Shown here: piece by piece, positions 48,192 through 59,699 of the stretch
Layout: each line of letters opens with the position of its first letter
Numbering within the stretch: position 1 is the stretch's first letter
Origin: Gongronella butleri
Taxonomy: Eukaryota > Mucoromycota > Mucoromycetes > Mucorales > Cunninghamellaceae
DNA length: 64,000 bases
Assembly (NCBI GenBank): GCA_025201375.1
Contig: JAIWZP010000023.1
Span: forward strand, 124,001 to 188,000
Reading direction: 5' to 3'
Translations under genes and position numbers: made by a program
The notes under the pieces: generated by a model
Told to the model about the DNA's origin: nothing
What the model saw: the letters and a program-made list of their open reading frames with translations, nothing else
Database searches by the model: none

Positions 48192-48637
48192 AAAATAGGG
48201 AAACAACGACATCCATTCGTCGACACATCAGGGTCATTTTATATTTTGGCTACAGTATGCACATTTTATGAATTTAATGCATTTTTCAGCGCAGCTGACA
48301 TCCCGGGCTATTTTCACAATCACCCAAGTGCCATTGCCGCTGCATTTCGCAATTGTTCTTTTGTATGATAATACGCGCGCATTGTCCATATTGTATGGCA
48401 TCTCAATCTTTTGCAGTATATATTGACATGACTTGAACAGCCAGCAAATCACGCTTTTTATTCGCATTGGAACATGGCATGCAAATGTCCCTGCCATCAT
48501 ACAACGCATTGGTGCATTCCCTTTTTTGCGCAATCTCAGTAATGGCTCTTGGCTCGCACTCGCTCTTTGCAAGCACTTTTGATAATTCCACATTGAACAC
48601 AAATGAAAACAGAACCATTTATTCCCAAATTATACAT
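48192..48637. other. TFIIE alpha 3' flank
   Basis: About 450 bases between the exon-like fragment and the TFIIE alpha stop codon. Minus-strand open readings here are short and domain-free. Nothing else seen. Confidence 0.45.
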
Positions 48638-50480
48638 CTATTCGTTTTGCCAGGCTTGCCATGCCTCGTAATACGCCTAATTGCAACAAAAAAGAAAGAA
48701 AGTATGGGTAAGCGACGACCAATGGAAGCGTGATCTCGCAAAAAGAGATTTTTTTTGTTATTGTTTTTGCTGCCTCGTTCTCTGCTGGGGGTTACCTTGT
48801 ATTCATCGGTGGTCATATTCCTCTGATCCTCTTCCGAGATTTCGTCTAGACGCTTTTGCTCGCCATTGACTTTTGGAGGGAGATGAGATTTCATGCGAAT
48901 TAATAAAAAAAGAGAATAAAGCGCGCATGGGGTCACTTTTACCTGTCACAAATGGAATGTCCTCGTCGTCGAAATCGGTGTCTTCGGGCGAGAGGGAGCG
49001 CTTGACGCCAGCGACGGAGCCAGGCTCATCGACGTCGGCTTGGCTGGGGTTGACATCCACCTGTTCGAATTCTTCGTCGTCCTCCAGGTCCTCGTCGGGC
49101 TCCAATCCGTCGGTGCCGTCATCCTCCAAATTTTGCGCATTGCTGAGCGACTCGTAATATTGCGCATAGTCTAATGACAGGGAAAAAGGGGGTGAGTGTG
49201 ATGATTGTTGACCAATTTTCGTTTTTTTTTTTCATTATTTGATTACAATCGGCGGTTTCAGGATCAAGTTCGAGGTCCTGGTCTTGATCCTGGTCTTGAT
49301 CTGGCACGTCGTCGGTGGTGCCCTCGGTGTCTGGGCGATCGCCCGTGCCGGCGAGCATGTCGGACACGGTGCTGCGCTGATGCCAGACGGGCAGCGCGTT
49401 TTGCTGGCGCTTCTCCTCGGCCTCCAATTGCTTGGCGCGACGCGCTGCCTCGTTGTCCATCTGCAGGTCCACAATGATGTCGCCCATGCCACCGCTTTCC
49501 GCCTCGCTCGGCACCACAGGCATCGATTTATCTAAAAATAAAAAAAAAGTCATTGAGACGAAATCATCTTGCAATTCGTTCCATCAGATGCTGCTTTTGC
49601 TTACCTTTGCCATTCTTTTTGTTGCCAGTATAAAAGGGCTTGTACGTGTAGCTGCAATTTACAAAAAAACAAAATTCAATTCCTTGCTTTGCCTTTTTTT
49701 CTTTTTTTTTTTTTTTTTTTTTTTTTTACCTGGCGGGTATGACGACCGAGTCGGTTTGCTTGAGAAGGTTGATGATGGGCTGCTGCTGTTCGCGAAGGCG
49801 CGCAAGTTCGAGTTGGCTAGACTTTACATTTTCGGCATTGTCGTTTTCTTTGAGTTCCTCGCCGCAAATATCGCAAAAAAAGGAGCCCATGCGTGCGAGG
49901 GGCATGGCGTCGAGCGTCGAGTACTGGGCATTGCACTGCGGGCACACGTACCCTTGGTTCTCGCTCTCCTTTTTCAGCTTGTCCCTCACTTGCAACTGCA
50001 TTTGAAACATTTTCCATTTGACCACATCGACAAACTCTTTGTAATCTAGGTAGTAGAATGTCTTTGCAATGGGTCGCTGGTCGTGCCTTCGATTCTCCAT
50101 TCGCGTGCCCCTAACAAAAGGAGAATGGGTGGTGTCAAGCCAAGCCGGATTGACGCCTTTTAAGCATTTTTGCTTACATTTTCAGCATGCGATGATCGCG
50201 CAGCTTGCCACACAAAGTGTGTACCTCGCGACCTGTCATTTTGAGCATGGGTGCTAGGTCATCCTCCCTCACACTGCGTGGTCGATCCATCAAAAGTGAC
50301 GATTAGCAAAAAAAGAAGCCCTAAAACGACGCTTTTTTTTTTTTTCTGCCTTTACCCATTGGCATTTGGAGGTGCATGATTGAGCGCGTCCAAGATCACA
50401 ATATACTTTGGCTCGTAAAAAGCCCTTGCAACCTTGGTCACAAGCACCTTCAAGACGTCCATGCCGCTCAAAGCCTCCAT
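48638..50480 (-). CDS. TFA1: Transcription initiation factor TFIIE, alpha subunit
   Basis: Eight exons: 50356-50480, 50178-50273, 49730-50110, 49605-49651, 49247-49531, 48943-49170, 48796-48869, 48638-48676, for 424 residues. TFIIE alpha helps recruit and activate TFIIH at RNA polymerase II promoters. The N-terminal winged helix starts LVTKVARAFYEPKYIVILDA and continues across two introns (VREDDLAPMLKM, LCGKLRDHRMLKMGTRMEN). The YYLDYKEFVDVVKWKMFQM block leads into a zinc ribbon with Cys 130, 133, 153 and 156. The central part is Gln- and Asp-rich with an alternating DQ run. An acidic region follows, then the conserved end IPFVTVNGEQKRLDEI and EYKAYYEAWQAWQNE. The 13-codon last exon is required for this ending and is easily missed. 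Every junction keeps frame. Confidence 0.95.
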
Positions 50481-50756
50481 GGTATCGAAAAAATGCGAAA
50501 AAAAGTGGAACAAAGAGGTAAAATTTATCCTTGCGCCACGGCGCGCCTTCTATTTTTTTTCCATGCCGCCCAAAATGCTTTTTAGGTATCAATTGGCCAA
50601 TTTTATTGATGATCTGGCGGAAAACGTGAAAAATAGAGAGAAAAAAAAAAAAAAAAGAGAAAGCGGAAACGGAAAGAAGCATATGATACAATGGGATGAG
50701 AAGAAGAGGAATAAAGGGGGTGTCTAGGTGATGTGGGTGGAGGGATTGAAATTTCT

Positions 50757-51291
50757 TTAATATTTCAGGTCGGTCAGCGGCTCAGCTCGAATGTTGCTGA
50801 AATCAATTGTCGCGTCCGCGTCTTCATCCACAAGGCCCACCGTCACACTAAAATAAAAAACAAGATGAATTGTTATCCAAAATCATTCTAGTGCCTCCAA
50901 TGCCTCTCCGTGCATCTCAATAGCACGGCATTGCTTCTAAAACAAGGCGCGTCATTTCAACGAGACTTACACATTGTCGCCTCGCACAACGTACAAGCCC
51001 AAGTCGTTGATATCGGTGCCTGTGGAGGAAAACACGCGTTCCTGGCACTTGTCGAGGATAAGATTCGCCTTTTGATCAGCTCCAAGCATCGTGCCCTACG
51101 AGAAAAACAAGCAAACGGGTGAGCAAACGCTAAAAAAAAGCGAGAAAAAGGCCGTCTTACCACATAAACACGGCCGTCCATCGCTACGACAAGGACTTTT
51201 TCTATGTATTCAAAAGCAAATTGAGTATCAATTCACTGCGCACGCTTAAGAATGGCGTCTTACGGTTCGTATAAGAGAGCAACAGACTCAT
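50757..51291 (-). CDS. LSM8: U6 snRNA-associated Sm-like protein LSm8
   Basis: Four exons: 51264-51291, 51161-51201, 50971-51095, 50757-50847, for 94 residues. LSm8 replaces LSm1 in the nuclear LSm2-8 ring that binds the 3' end of U6 snRNA. Sm1 motif: KVLVVAMDGRVYVGTMLGAD with NLILD; Sm2 motif: LGLYVVRGDNV. The tail VGLVDEDADATIDFSNIRAE is the mark of LSm8 among the LSm proteins. Coding exons 1 and 2 are only 28 and 41 nt, so ORF-based calls would miss the gene. It lies 205 bp from the ALG2 start on the opposite strand. Confidence 0.95.
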
Positions 51292-51496
51292 GACAGACAA
51301 CAAAGGCCGAACAAAGGGAAGAAAAAAAAAAAAAAAAAGAGGAAAACAACAAAAAAAGGTGCGCAAAAGCTTTCGATTTCAATTGAAAATTGGACTCCGA
51401 TTGAAATGTGGCATTTTCACCTCGTTTCTGTCTTCCACGTTGCTTTTTCTCTCTGTTCTTCCCCGCTTCACCCCGTCCCTTGCACCCTTTTTCTTT

Positions 51497-53282
51497 ATGG
51501 CCGCTGCGAAACCGTTGAAGATAGCCTTTCTACACCCTGACCTTGGCATTGGTAAGAATTTAGGGCTCTTTTCGCGTGCATTTTCGCGCTCACGCGCGTT
51601 TGGTCCTCCTTTTTTCTTTCTTTCTTGCAGGTGGCGCCGAGCGACTTGTCGTGGATGCTGCTCTCGCTGCCCAGCAAAAAGGTCACCAAGTCATCATGTA
51701 TACGAGCCACCACGACCCGTCCCATTGCTTTGAAGAGACGCGTGACGGTAAAAAGCGCTCTTTTTATGCATTGTAGCGTGTGCTGACCTTGTCTTTCTTT
51801 TTTCCCCCTCCATTTTTTATGATTTCAGGAACATTGCCTGTCAAGGTGATTGGTGATGCGCTGCCGCGCAACGTGTTTGGCCGTTTCTTCATTTTATGCT
51901 CAATTCTTCGCCAATTACAATTGTCGGTATGGCTGCTGTTCCGTTGCCCAGAGACCTATGACGTGCTCTTCATGGACCAGCTGAGTGCATGTGTCCCTCT
52001 TTTAAAATGGGGCACGACCTCGCGCATTCTCTTTTACTGCCATTTTCCCGACAAGCTGCTTGCGACGCGCGGATCGCGCCTCAAGAACGCTTATCGCTAT
52101 GTGTTTGACAAGCTGGAGGAATGGACAACTGGTAAAAAAAAAAAACAAGAAGGAAAAAAATCGCGTTCAATTCGCGCGAGTAACGTGTCGAATCAGGAAA
52201 AACGGCAAAAGCGTGTCCATTGACCCGATTTTTTATTTAAAAAAAGATGCATCGGACACGATTGTGGTGAACAGTGACTTTACACGTCAGACGTTTCAGC
52301 GGTCATTCCCGAGTATCAAGCAGGCACCCAACGTTTTGTATCCACCGATTAATTTTGCCGCGTATGACCGCACGGTGGACCCATCGGATCCGAGCGTGCA
52401 AATCCTCGCGTCTCCCAAGCGCACGCTTCTGTCCATCAACCGCTTCGAGCGCAAAAAGAACGTGTCACTTGCACTTTTGGCGTTTGCCGAGCTGAAACGC
52501 GTCAACATGATCTCTCCAGACACGTTTAGCCAATATCGCCTTGTGATTGCAGGTACATGGCCATTGTTTGCACAGAGCGTGTGGTATTGGTTGCACAGTC
52601 GTCCTGTCGTGAGGTTTCTGACGTGTCTTTTTTTTCGCGTTTTTTCGCGTTTTTTCGTGTTTTTGCTATTTTTTTTTTTTTAGGTGGATATGATCGTCGG
52701 GTCAAGGAAAATGTCGAGTATCTCGAGGAATTGGACCGTCTTGCAACGCATGAATTGCAGCTAAAGACGGCACGATTGTTCCCAGACACGACGCACCGGC
52801 CGGACGACGACGTGCAGGTTGTGTTTTTGTGTTCTTTCAACGACATGCAGCGTACAGCGTTGCTTCGTGACGCGCAGGTGCTGCTTTATACGCCGACGAA
52901 CGAGCATTTCGGCATCACGCCCGTCGAGGGTATGTACTCGTCCATCCCGGTGATGGCCACCAACACGGGCGGGCCCCTGGAGACGATCAAGGACAAGGAA
53001 ACGGGCCTGCTGCTTCCGCCTGACGTGCGTCAGTGGGCCGATGGCTTGCACGGCTTCATTTCGGGCGAGTACGATGGCGCTGCCATGGGCCGCAATGGCC
53101 GCGCGCTCGTCCAGCGCAAATTCACCCTCGACGCCTTTGGCAACCAACTTAATGCCATCCTCGACGACATGATCGCCGACGCGCGCACCGCCCCGCGCCA
53201 TCCCTATACCAGGCACGCCATCATCGCGGCCACGGGCATCTTTGTCGCATTGCTGGCCGTCGCATTGTACTTTTCCCGCTAA
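51497..53282 (+). CDS. ALG2: Alpha-1,3/1,6-mannosyltransferase ALG2
   Basis: Five exons: 51497-51551, 51631-51747, 51829-52131, 52247-52552, 52684-53282, for 459 residues. ALG2 adds the second and third mannose to the dolichol-linked oligosaccharide on the cytosolic face of the ER. N-terminal marker: [20 protein letters not shown], the GT4 donor-fold glycine loop. Further blocks: [39 protein letters not shown], and VIAGGYDRRV across the last intron. The catalytic EX7E is [10 protein letters not shown] single hydrophobic segment at the extreme C-terminus ([18 protein letters not shown]) anchors the protein. All motifs are intact. Confidence 0.96.
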
Positions 53283-53591
53283 AAAAAAAAAGACGGCAAT
53301 CTAGATCAAAACCACCAGTAAAACACGCTTTAATACGACGGAATTTTGACTTTTTTTAATGTCGGTGACGGTGCTTTGTGTGGAAAAAATAGAAAGGGGT
53401 TGTGTGTGTGGATCAAGGACAGGGAGAGAAAAGGGCGCAAAGGGAGAGGATCAAAAAAAAGGAGCATGGGAAAAAAGGGGGAGGGGAAGGACAAACAAAA
53501 AAAAAAAAAAAAGGAGGCCACGCCCCCAAGCAACTTCGAGGTGTGCGAGAGAAATTATATGACTTTATGGGTTGTGTGCGATTTGGTTGCC
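53283..53591. other. Convergent spacer between ALG2 and septin
   Basis: 309 bases between two stop codons; purine-rich with A-runs at 53281-53292 and 53496-53512. It must hold both 3' ends. No other feature seen. Confidence 0.5.
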
Positions 53592-55189
53592 TCACTTGCG
53601 CAAGGTCTTTGGCGAATCGCGCTGGTAATAATACGTGTCGATCTCGGTTTGCAGTTCCTTGACCTTTTCGCTTTGCTGTTCCAATTCCTTGTGGAGGCGA
53701 TCGCGCTCGCTCAGCAATTGCTGCTCCCACGCGCGGAAGCGCGACTCTTCGCTCTTGACCTGCTCCGTGAAGCGTCGGCGCAGCAAATCCTCTTCTTCCT
53801 TGAATTTCGCATTCTCGTTAGGCGTCGCACTGGGCAAAAAAAAAAAAAGGCAAAAAATGAGCAATTGACGAGGATTTCAATCCATCCGAATGGTTCTTAC
53901 CGAGGATCACCGAATTTACGCGTCTCCATCTGCGATTGGCGGTAATTCTCATAATGGTTCTCTTCGGTGGTGGTGATGAGATCAAGCATGTGGGTGCGGA
54001 TCAAGAGGCTTCTTAACTTTCTAAAGTCGCAGTGCTCGTCGTTCTCTACTTCGGCAACACCCCACGAGTACTCGCGACCCTTGACCTTGCGGCCATCCTG
54101 TGTCACCACGTCTTGCGTCGACCCAATCACGGCAAAAGGCAGTGCTTGCATGATGTTCACATTGCGCTTCGTCGTCGCCTCGTCATCGCTGTCAATGGGG
54201 CACGAATACACCTGGATGTTTTGAGCACTGATGACTTCACGGATCTAGGGAGTTGCCAAAAGAGAAATAAGGAGGTCGCGGCGCGCGCGCGTGCGTGGGT
54301 GAGACGGAGCTTTTTTTTTTCGACAACCCCCTCCCTTTTCAGGTGACACACATGGACAGGCACGCGTTGCCGCGCGCCCCATCCTCTCTCTCAACCAAAC
54401 CAGCGTTCAAAGAAAGAAAAAAGGGGGGAATCTCCACGCATGGGTTTAGGAGATTTTTTTTTTTTTTTTACTCTCTTTTCAATGTTTTGACTTACGTTCT
54501 GTTTGAACTTGGCCAAATCAGCGGGGGTGAGTGTGTCGGCCTTGGCAATCACGGGGATCAGGTTCACTCTGGAGCCCAGGCGCTTCATGACCTCAATGTC
54601 CAAGGGCGACAGGCTGGACACAAAAAGAAAAAAAAGAAAAAAAGAGGCATTGAGCATGCTGCACACGCGTTTTTTTCAATTTCATTTTTTACGTGTGGCC
54701 AGTGGGCTTGATAAAGTAGAGGCAGGCATGGACGCGCATGTCCATGACACCCTTGCGGCAGGGCTGCTGCTCCTGGCGCATGTACTTTTCATGCTGATCA
54801 TCCAAAAAATCGACAATGGGGATCCAGCTGTGACGATTGTTCACATAGTCACCAAAGCCAGGGGTGTCAATGATCGTCAGCTTGACCTTGAACATCTTCT
54901 CCTCCAATTCGGCCTTGGTGATCTGGATTTGCACCGTCTTGGCCGGCGTCTTGAGATGGCGCTTGGACAGATGCTTGGGCTCCTTGATCGTCGATGTGAA
55001 CAGCGTGTTGACAAACGTGGTTTTGCCCACACCAGACTCACCGCACACCATGATGGTGAAATTGGCGCCATTCTTGGCCACAATCTTATGGCGCTGATTC
55101 GGCAGATTGGCAATCCCGGTGCCAGACGATGTGATGGGGACGGGTGGTGGGGGCGGTGCGACTTCCATGGGTGACACGACACTGGTCAT
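53592..55189 (-). CDS. Septin GTPase
   Basis: Four exons: 54693-55189, 54496-54613, 53901-54244, 53592-53829, for 398 residues. Septins form filaments at the bud neck, septum or hyphal base. The GTP-binding motifs are G1 GESGVGKT (50-57), G3 DTPGFGD (108-114) and G4 AKAD (189-192). The septin-specific region includes INNRHSW-like VNNRHSWIPIVDFLDDQHEK, ACLYFIKPTGHTLSPLDIE, the septin unique element GREYSWGVAEVEND, and DFRKLRSLLIRTHMLDL. A C-terminal coiled coil follows (about 330-390, RRRFTEQVKSEESRFRAWEQ). The start at 55189 follows a purine/pyrimidine leader. Which yeast subunit class (Cdc3, Cdc11 or Cdc12) it represents needs a tree. Confidence 0.95.
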
Positions 55190-56388
55190 GATGATGGGGG
55201 TGAAATGAGAAAGAGAGAGAGAGAGAAAAGAAGAAAAAGGAAGAGGGAAACGGGTAATAAATAAAAGTAGGAAAAAAAAAAAAAAGAAAAGGACAAAGGA
55301 AAAAATCAGGGACACCCTGTCTCTATTTAAAGCGCGTGTCGCTCCTCCTCTTTCCACCCCCCTCTTTGCCTTTTCTCTCCCCGTCTCCCTCTTGCTTTCG
55401 CTCCTTCTAGCACGCCCATCCCACTCGTCGCCAATGGCAACAGGGCATACAACATAAAAAAAAAAAAGGTTATCCCTTTGTCCCTCTCCCCCCTCTCCTT
55501 TCCCAATGGGCCTATTTGTGTGCTCCATTCTGTGTGTGCGCATCAGGTGTGCAAAAGGAGGCCCTCATGCTGGAGACATCGGGTCTGTTCCCCCCTTTTT
55601 TTTTGCATAAAAGGGCCCGTACAGATGCACCCTTGCCTGACAACTCCTTATTTTTGCATAACCTGTGTCTTGATTTTTTTCTTTATCTTGTGTGTTCCCA
55701 GACGCGTGATGTTCTTGTGTAACAAGCCTGCAACTCGCCCTTGTGGGTCGACGCCTGCATTGATCGGATGTTTATCCTCGCGTCACATCCTCGTTTTTGT
55801 CGGGGCATTGCGCAAAAGCTCTTGTTGGGATCATGTCAGAATCAGCTAAAGTGTGCGCAAGGGGACGCGGACTGACAATAGTCACCGAGAATGGGCGTGC
55901 AATGGCGTCACTCCGCAAATGGCGCGTTGACTGAAGAGTTTCTTTTGTTTTCTCTCACCTGCCCCGCCCCCTTCCAAAAGAGCATCAAACATGCAACATG
56001 CCGCCAAATCACACCGGGCACCAGCCATGCGATTCTGTTTTGCCCAATTTGGGCGACAAAATACCCAAATGTGCCAAAAGGCAGCGCACCATCTGCTAAA
56101 ACATGAACATTGTTGATGAGCAATGCGTGCCAAGGGTCTGCAGCCTTGAACGAGCCGCCAGCGTGAATGATGGCCGCATTCTGGCTTGTCAAACACGCAC
56201 CACCCGCGCTGAATCGGCACAAACACACACACCAACGCCTCAATTGCACCAAGAAAAAAAAATCCATTCTCGACTTGCCACGAATCAAATTGAGATGAGT
56301 ATGAGGTCGAAACAATTGTTTATTTCAAATGTCCTATTTCATGATGCAAAAGATAGGGATGCAGGATAAAAAGTGAGGACACCCGTGC
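55190..56388. promoter_or_regulatory. Septin promoter side and eS26 3' flank
   Basis: 1,199 bases without a supported gene. The septin leader is purine-rich (55200-55310), with a TATTTAAA box at about 55325 on the plus strand that could serve the septin gene as a TATA-like element. The remainder shows no structure. Confidence 0.5.
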
Positions 56389-57138
56389 TTAGGCCTTGTT
56401 GGCAGCCTTTTGGAATCGGAATCGGGGAGGGGGAGCACGGTTGCGGCGGTTGACGCAAGAGCGGACGCGGACAACGCGGGCGTGGATAGCGCAGCTATTG
56501 AAATGCAAAAAAAAAAGAAAAGAAAGAAAAAAAGTGAGCAAAAGCACGTAAAGAGTGGCCAAAAGCGCCAACTGGCATGGCCACTGGACAAAAGGCAACT
56601 GGGATGGACGACCTACCTGACGCAGTAGTGCAGCTTGACGTAGAGCTTGGGGATGGTGTACTCCTCATAGATGGAGGCCTCCTGAAGATCACGCACGGCA
56701 GCGGCTTCAATCATGTTGCGGATGGTGAAGCGCTTGATGGCCTTGTCCTGTTGCAATTAAGAATGGGAGGGAGGTGAATAAAAGAGTGCAAAAACAGGCG
56801 GCGAGCACGGCGCGCAAAACGAAGAAAATTTACCTTGGGGCAGCAGCGGTAGCAGTTAATGCAGCGGATGAACTTGTTGTGGCCACGGCCGTGCTTGTTG
56901 CGTCCGTTGTTTCTTCTCTTGCAGGTCTAAAAGAAAAAAAGAGACGAAAAAGAAGAGGTGAGTCCCCGGTCATGACCCCAATGGCATCATGCATCCATCC
57001 AACGATGCATCCATCCTTTGTCGTGTCATCCTTTTATATGATCGCATCCGTGTCATCATCGCGACATAAGATGCATCCATCTGTTTCGTGATGATTCAAG
57101 CACATTCTGCTCATGTTGACGTCGTATGTACTTACCAT
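56389..57138 (-). CDS. RPS26: 40S ribosomal protein eS26
   Basis: Exons: ATG at 57136-57138, then 56834-56926, 56617-56747 and 56389-56494, for 110 residues. eS26 sits at the mRNA exit channel of the small subunit. The first coding exon is the start codon alone, with GTAAGT directly after it. The protein opens [17 protein letters not shown], with the zinc-binding pairs CINC and CVSC and the block [20 protein letters not shown]. It ends in the Pro-rich [12 protein letters not shown] typical of eS26. The third residue (Cys) and the extra cysteines near residue 30 (CYRCCPK) differ from most relatives I recall. Intron-rich 5' structure is usual for ribosomal protein genes. Confidence 0.97.
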
Positions 57139-59632
57139 ACTCTAGAAGATCGAAGATCGAGGGAGAGAAAAAAGAAGAGAAAGGACGCCGGTGCCTAGTT
57201 TTTATTTTTGGGCCCGCGACGCCGCACCCGGACCACCTTTTTTTTCCGCCGGACTTTTTTAGAAATCAGCTGGGCTGCCGAAGGCGGAAATCCTAGCTGC
57301 GGCCATCCAATTCCTGCTTTACTTTTTTTTTTTTTTTTTTGCCATGAACTTGCTTGCCGAGCCAGGTCATGCCTGTCTCTGCACCTGCCTAGGCTGCAAC
57401 GGATGCCGTCAAATATGAATCTTTTGTAGTTTCATTGCTGTAGAATGAAAAAAGTCTCACTTTCATTTGCTTTATTTCTCGAGCTCCACACGGCTAGCCA
57501 GACTGACCAAAAAAAAAAAAAAAAACTGCGTCGCTGGTCACCTGCCTGGCACAGTAAGGCACCATGGCACAGCACAGTCCATCAGACACATTCTGACACT
57601 GTGACACACACAAATACCAATTCTCTTCTGTATTTTTTACGCCATCCCACGAGACAACCCTCTCGAACACGGGTAAATTTTCGTGGAGCGCATTCAAATA
57701 CAAATTTAATCGCGTGCTCATGGCTTCAGAGTGCCTAGAAAGCGTGGCTACATTAGCTGGGAATCCATTTTTTTTCAAGCTTTTGGTTTTGTGTGTCTTT
57801 GACGATAAATAATTTATTCCCATTAAGCTTCCACCCTACAAATCATGTCATTTACTGCAATTTGCTGCTTTCAGGAATCTAATACAATCTTTTGGCGCGC
57901 TGAAATGCGCATTACAGTATTATTGTAATCAAGGCAAAATGAGACATACAAAAGCGACGAGATGACAGGTCAAAGTAGCAATATTTTGATATGACCATGA
58001 GCGTCTGCACAATTTCTCGCGAAGCTGCTCAATTCTGCCAAACGGACGTGCCTTGTTGATCAGTTTTATATACTCTCATGATTTCACGACAAATTCGTCA
58101 GATATTTAACGATATTGCGCATCTTTTCTTGGGAGCATCCTCATTATCAGGCGCTGCTGTTTCATGAGCGTCTCGTCAGCTGCATAATTATCGCTTGTAT
58201 TACTGTAATACCATTGGTGAGCCCAGAAAGAAGTGCATGACATGAAACCACGCCGAGTTTTTTTGTGCTTTTGTGCCTTGTGTTGTCAATTCTTCTTGGC
58301 CGTCCTCCCAAATTCAACGCGAGACGACATAATACAGTACTGTGCGTCGTAATCGATACAGTAATTTTGCAGCCTACATACAGTATCATACAGTATCATA
58401 CAACAAAATGCTAATCAGGCACGATCAAATTTATTACTGTACTAGCATACGTACGTACTGTATCATACCGGTATTTTGCACTTTTCAGTTTTCAGTACAT
58501 TTTCCCAAGCAATCAACATGAATCAAAAACAATCTAACGAGATATGATACCGGTAGGTATTGTATGATAGTATGATACTGTAGAGCCCGTAAGTTGCACC
58601 AAAATGCCCAAAAAGGCACACTGCGCACACAACATTCACCGTTTATCATAAAAATTAATAAATGTCAGGTCCCGACGCGGGCTGTGTCGCCACTATCATT
58701 GGCGACACCATCATAGCATGAAGTGCATACGTAGAGAGAAGAGGGTTGATTGGGATTCAAAAACATTTTAATTAAAAAAAGATGAATGAAAAGGTAAGGG
58801 ATGGAAAAAGATGTTTGGTGTAAAGAAAAAGAAATAAGAAATATCTTGTCATTGGACTCTTTTATACTTGTCCATTTCCTTTTTCTTTACAGCCCTTCGG
58901 ATGAGTCTTGATCTGGACATCTTGGCACACCGTATTGTCACAAGATTGACATGATGCCTAATTGGTGATGCTGCGAGGTGCTCCGGCGCTTGTTTGAGTA
59001 TTTTTTCAAAGATTAGACAAATGGACCATTCACCACTTGTGAGAGGATGAGGCGAGAACCCATAGGTGCATTCCCATCACACAATGTGACCTGGGCGTAA
59101 TAAAAGAAGGAAATAATCGAGTGTCCCAATTGAATCATGCTGGTCACCATGCGTTGTCAAAAAAAAAAATACTGTAAATAAATAAATAAGCTTTTGACAG
59201 CGCGATTTTCCATCGATCCGAGGATCATCTGCAAAATCGGCTGATGTCCATAATTGGTGTATCCGGGACTTCAAGGTGGGCCAGCCAGGCGGGTCAGGTG
59301 CGCGTGTGCGGGGGTCGCTGCACTTGCTTCACTTGCACATTTCGTTGCTTTTCTTTCCGTTTCTTTTTTTTTTTGACGCCAATGTCGCGCCTTGCACGCC
59401 ATTGGCTAGACCCAGGTCGGGGTACACGTGCCCTTTGACTAAGTGGGCTAGTGCTTGATCTTGACTTGTATATTTTGATTGTTTGTAAGGCTTGTTTCCT
59501 TTTCCTTTTTCTTGATTGATTCAAATGTTTGCCTTGCCACGCCATGCGCGTCTTGGCCAGGCACGAGTACAGATGTACACGATTCTTGTTAAACGTAAAT
59601 GAGGATGATCTGGTCGTGTGTCAATTTTTTTT
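57139..59632. other. Third repeat island, left part
   Basis: No gene supported. 57139-57460 holds the eS26 promoter side and leader. From about 57900 the sequence is AT-rich with many TACTGTA and TATCATAC motifs, densest at 58370-58580. A 9-bp stem hairpin (TGTCGCCA, seven-base loop) lies at about 58684-58708. The 58740-59180 stretch has no recognisable feature. Confidence 0.5.
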
Positions 59633-59668
59633 ACGCGCCATTGACGCGTCAACGCGTCAATGGCGCGT
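59633..59668. repeat. Perfect 17-bp inverted repeat rich in ACGCGT
   Basis: ACGCGCCATTGACGCGT, two bases (CA), then its exact complement. The 36-base block has two ACGCGT hexamers at its centre and ACGCGCC at its edges. It stands alone, outside the two foldback elements, and could extrude as a cruciform or bind a dimeric factor. Confidence 0.9.
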
Positions 59669-59699
59669 CGGCTCACGCGCTTTTTGCGCACGTTTGCCA

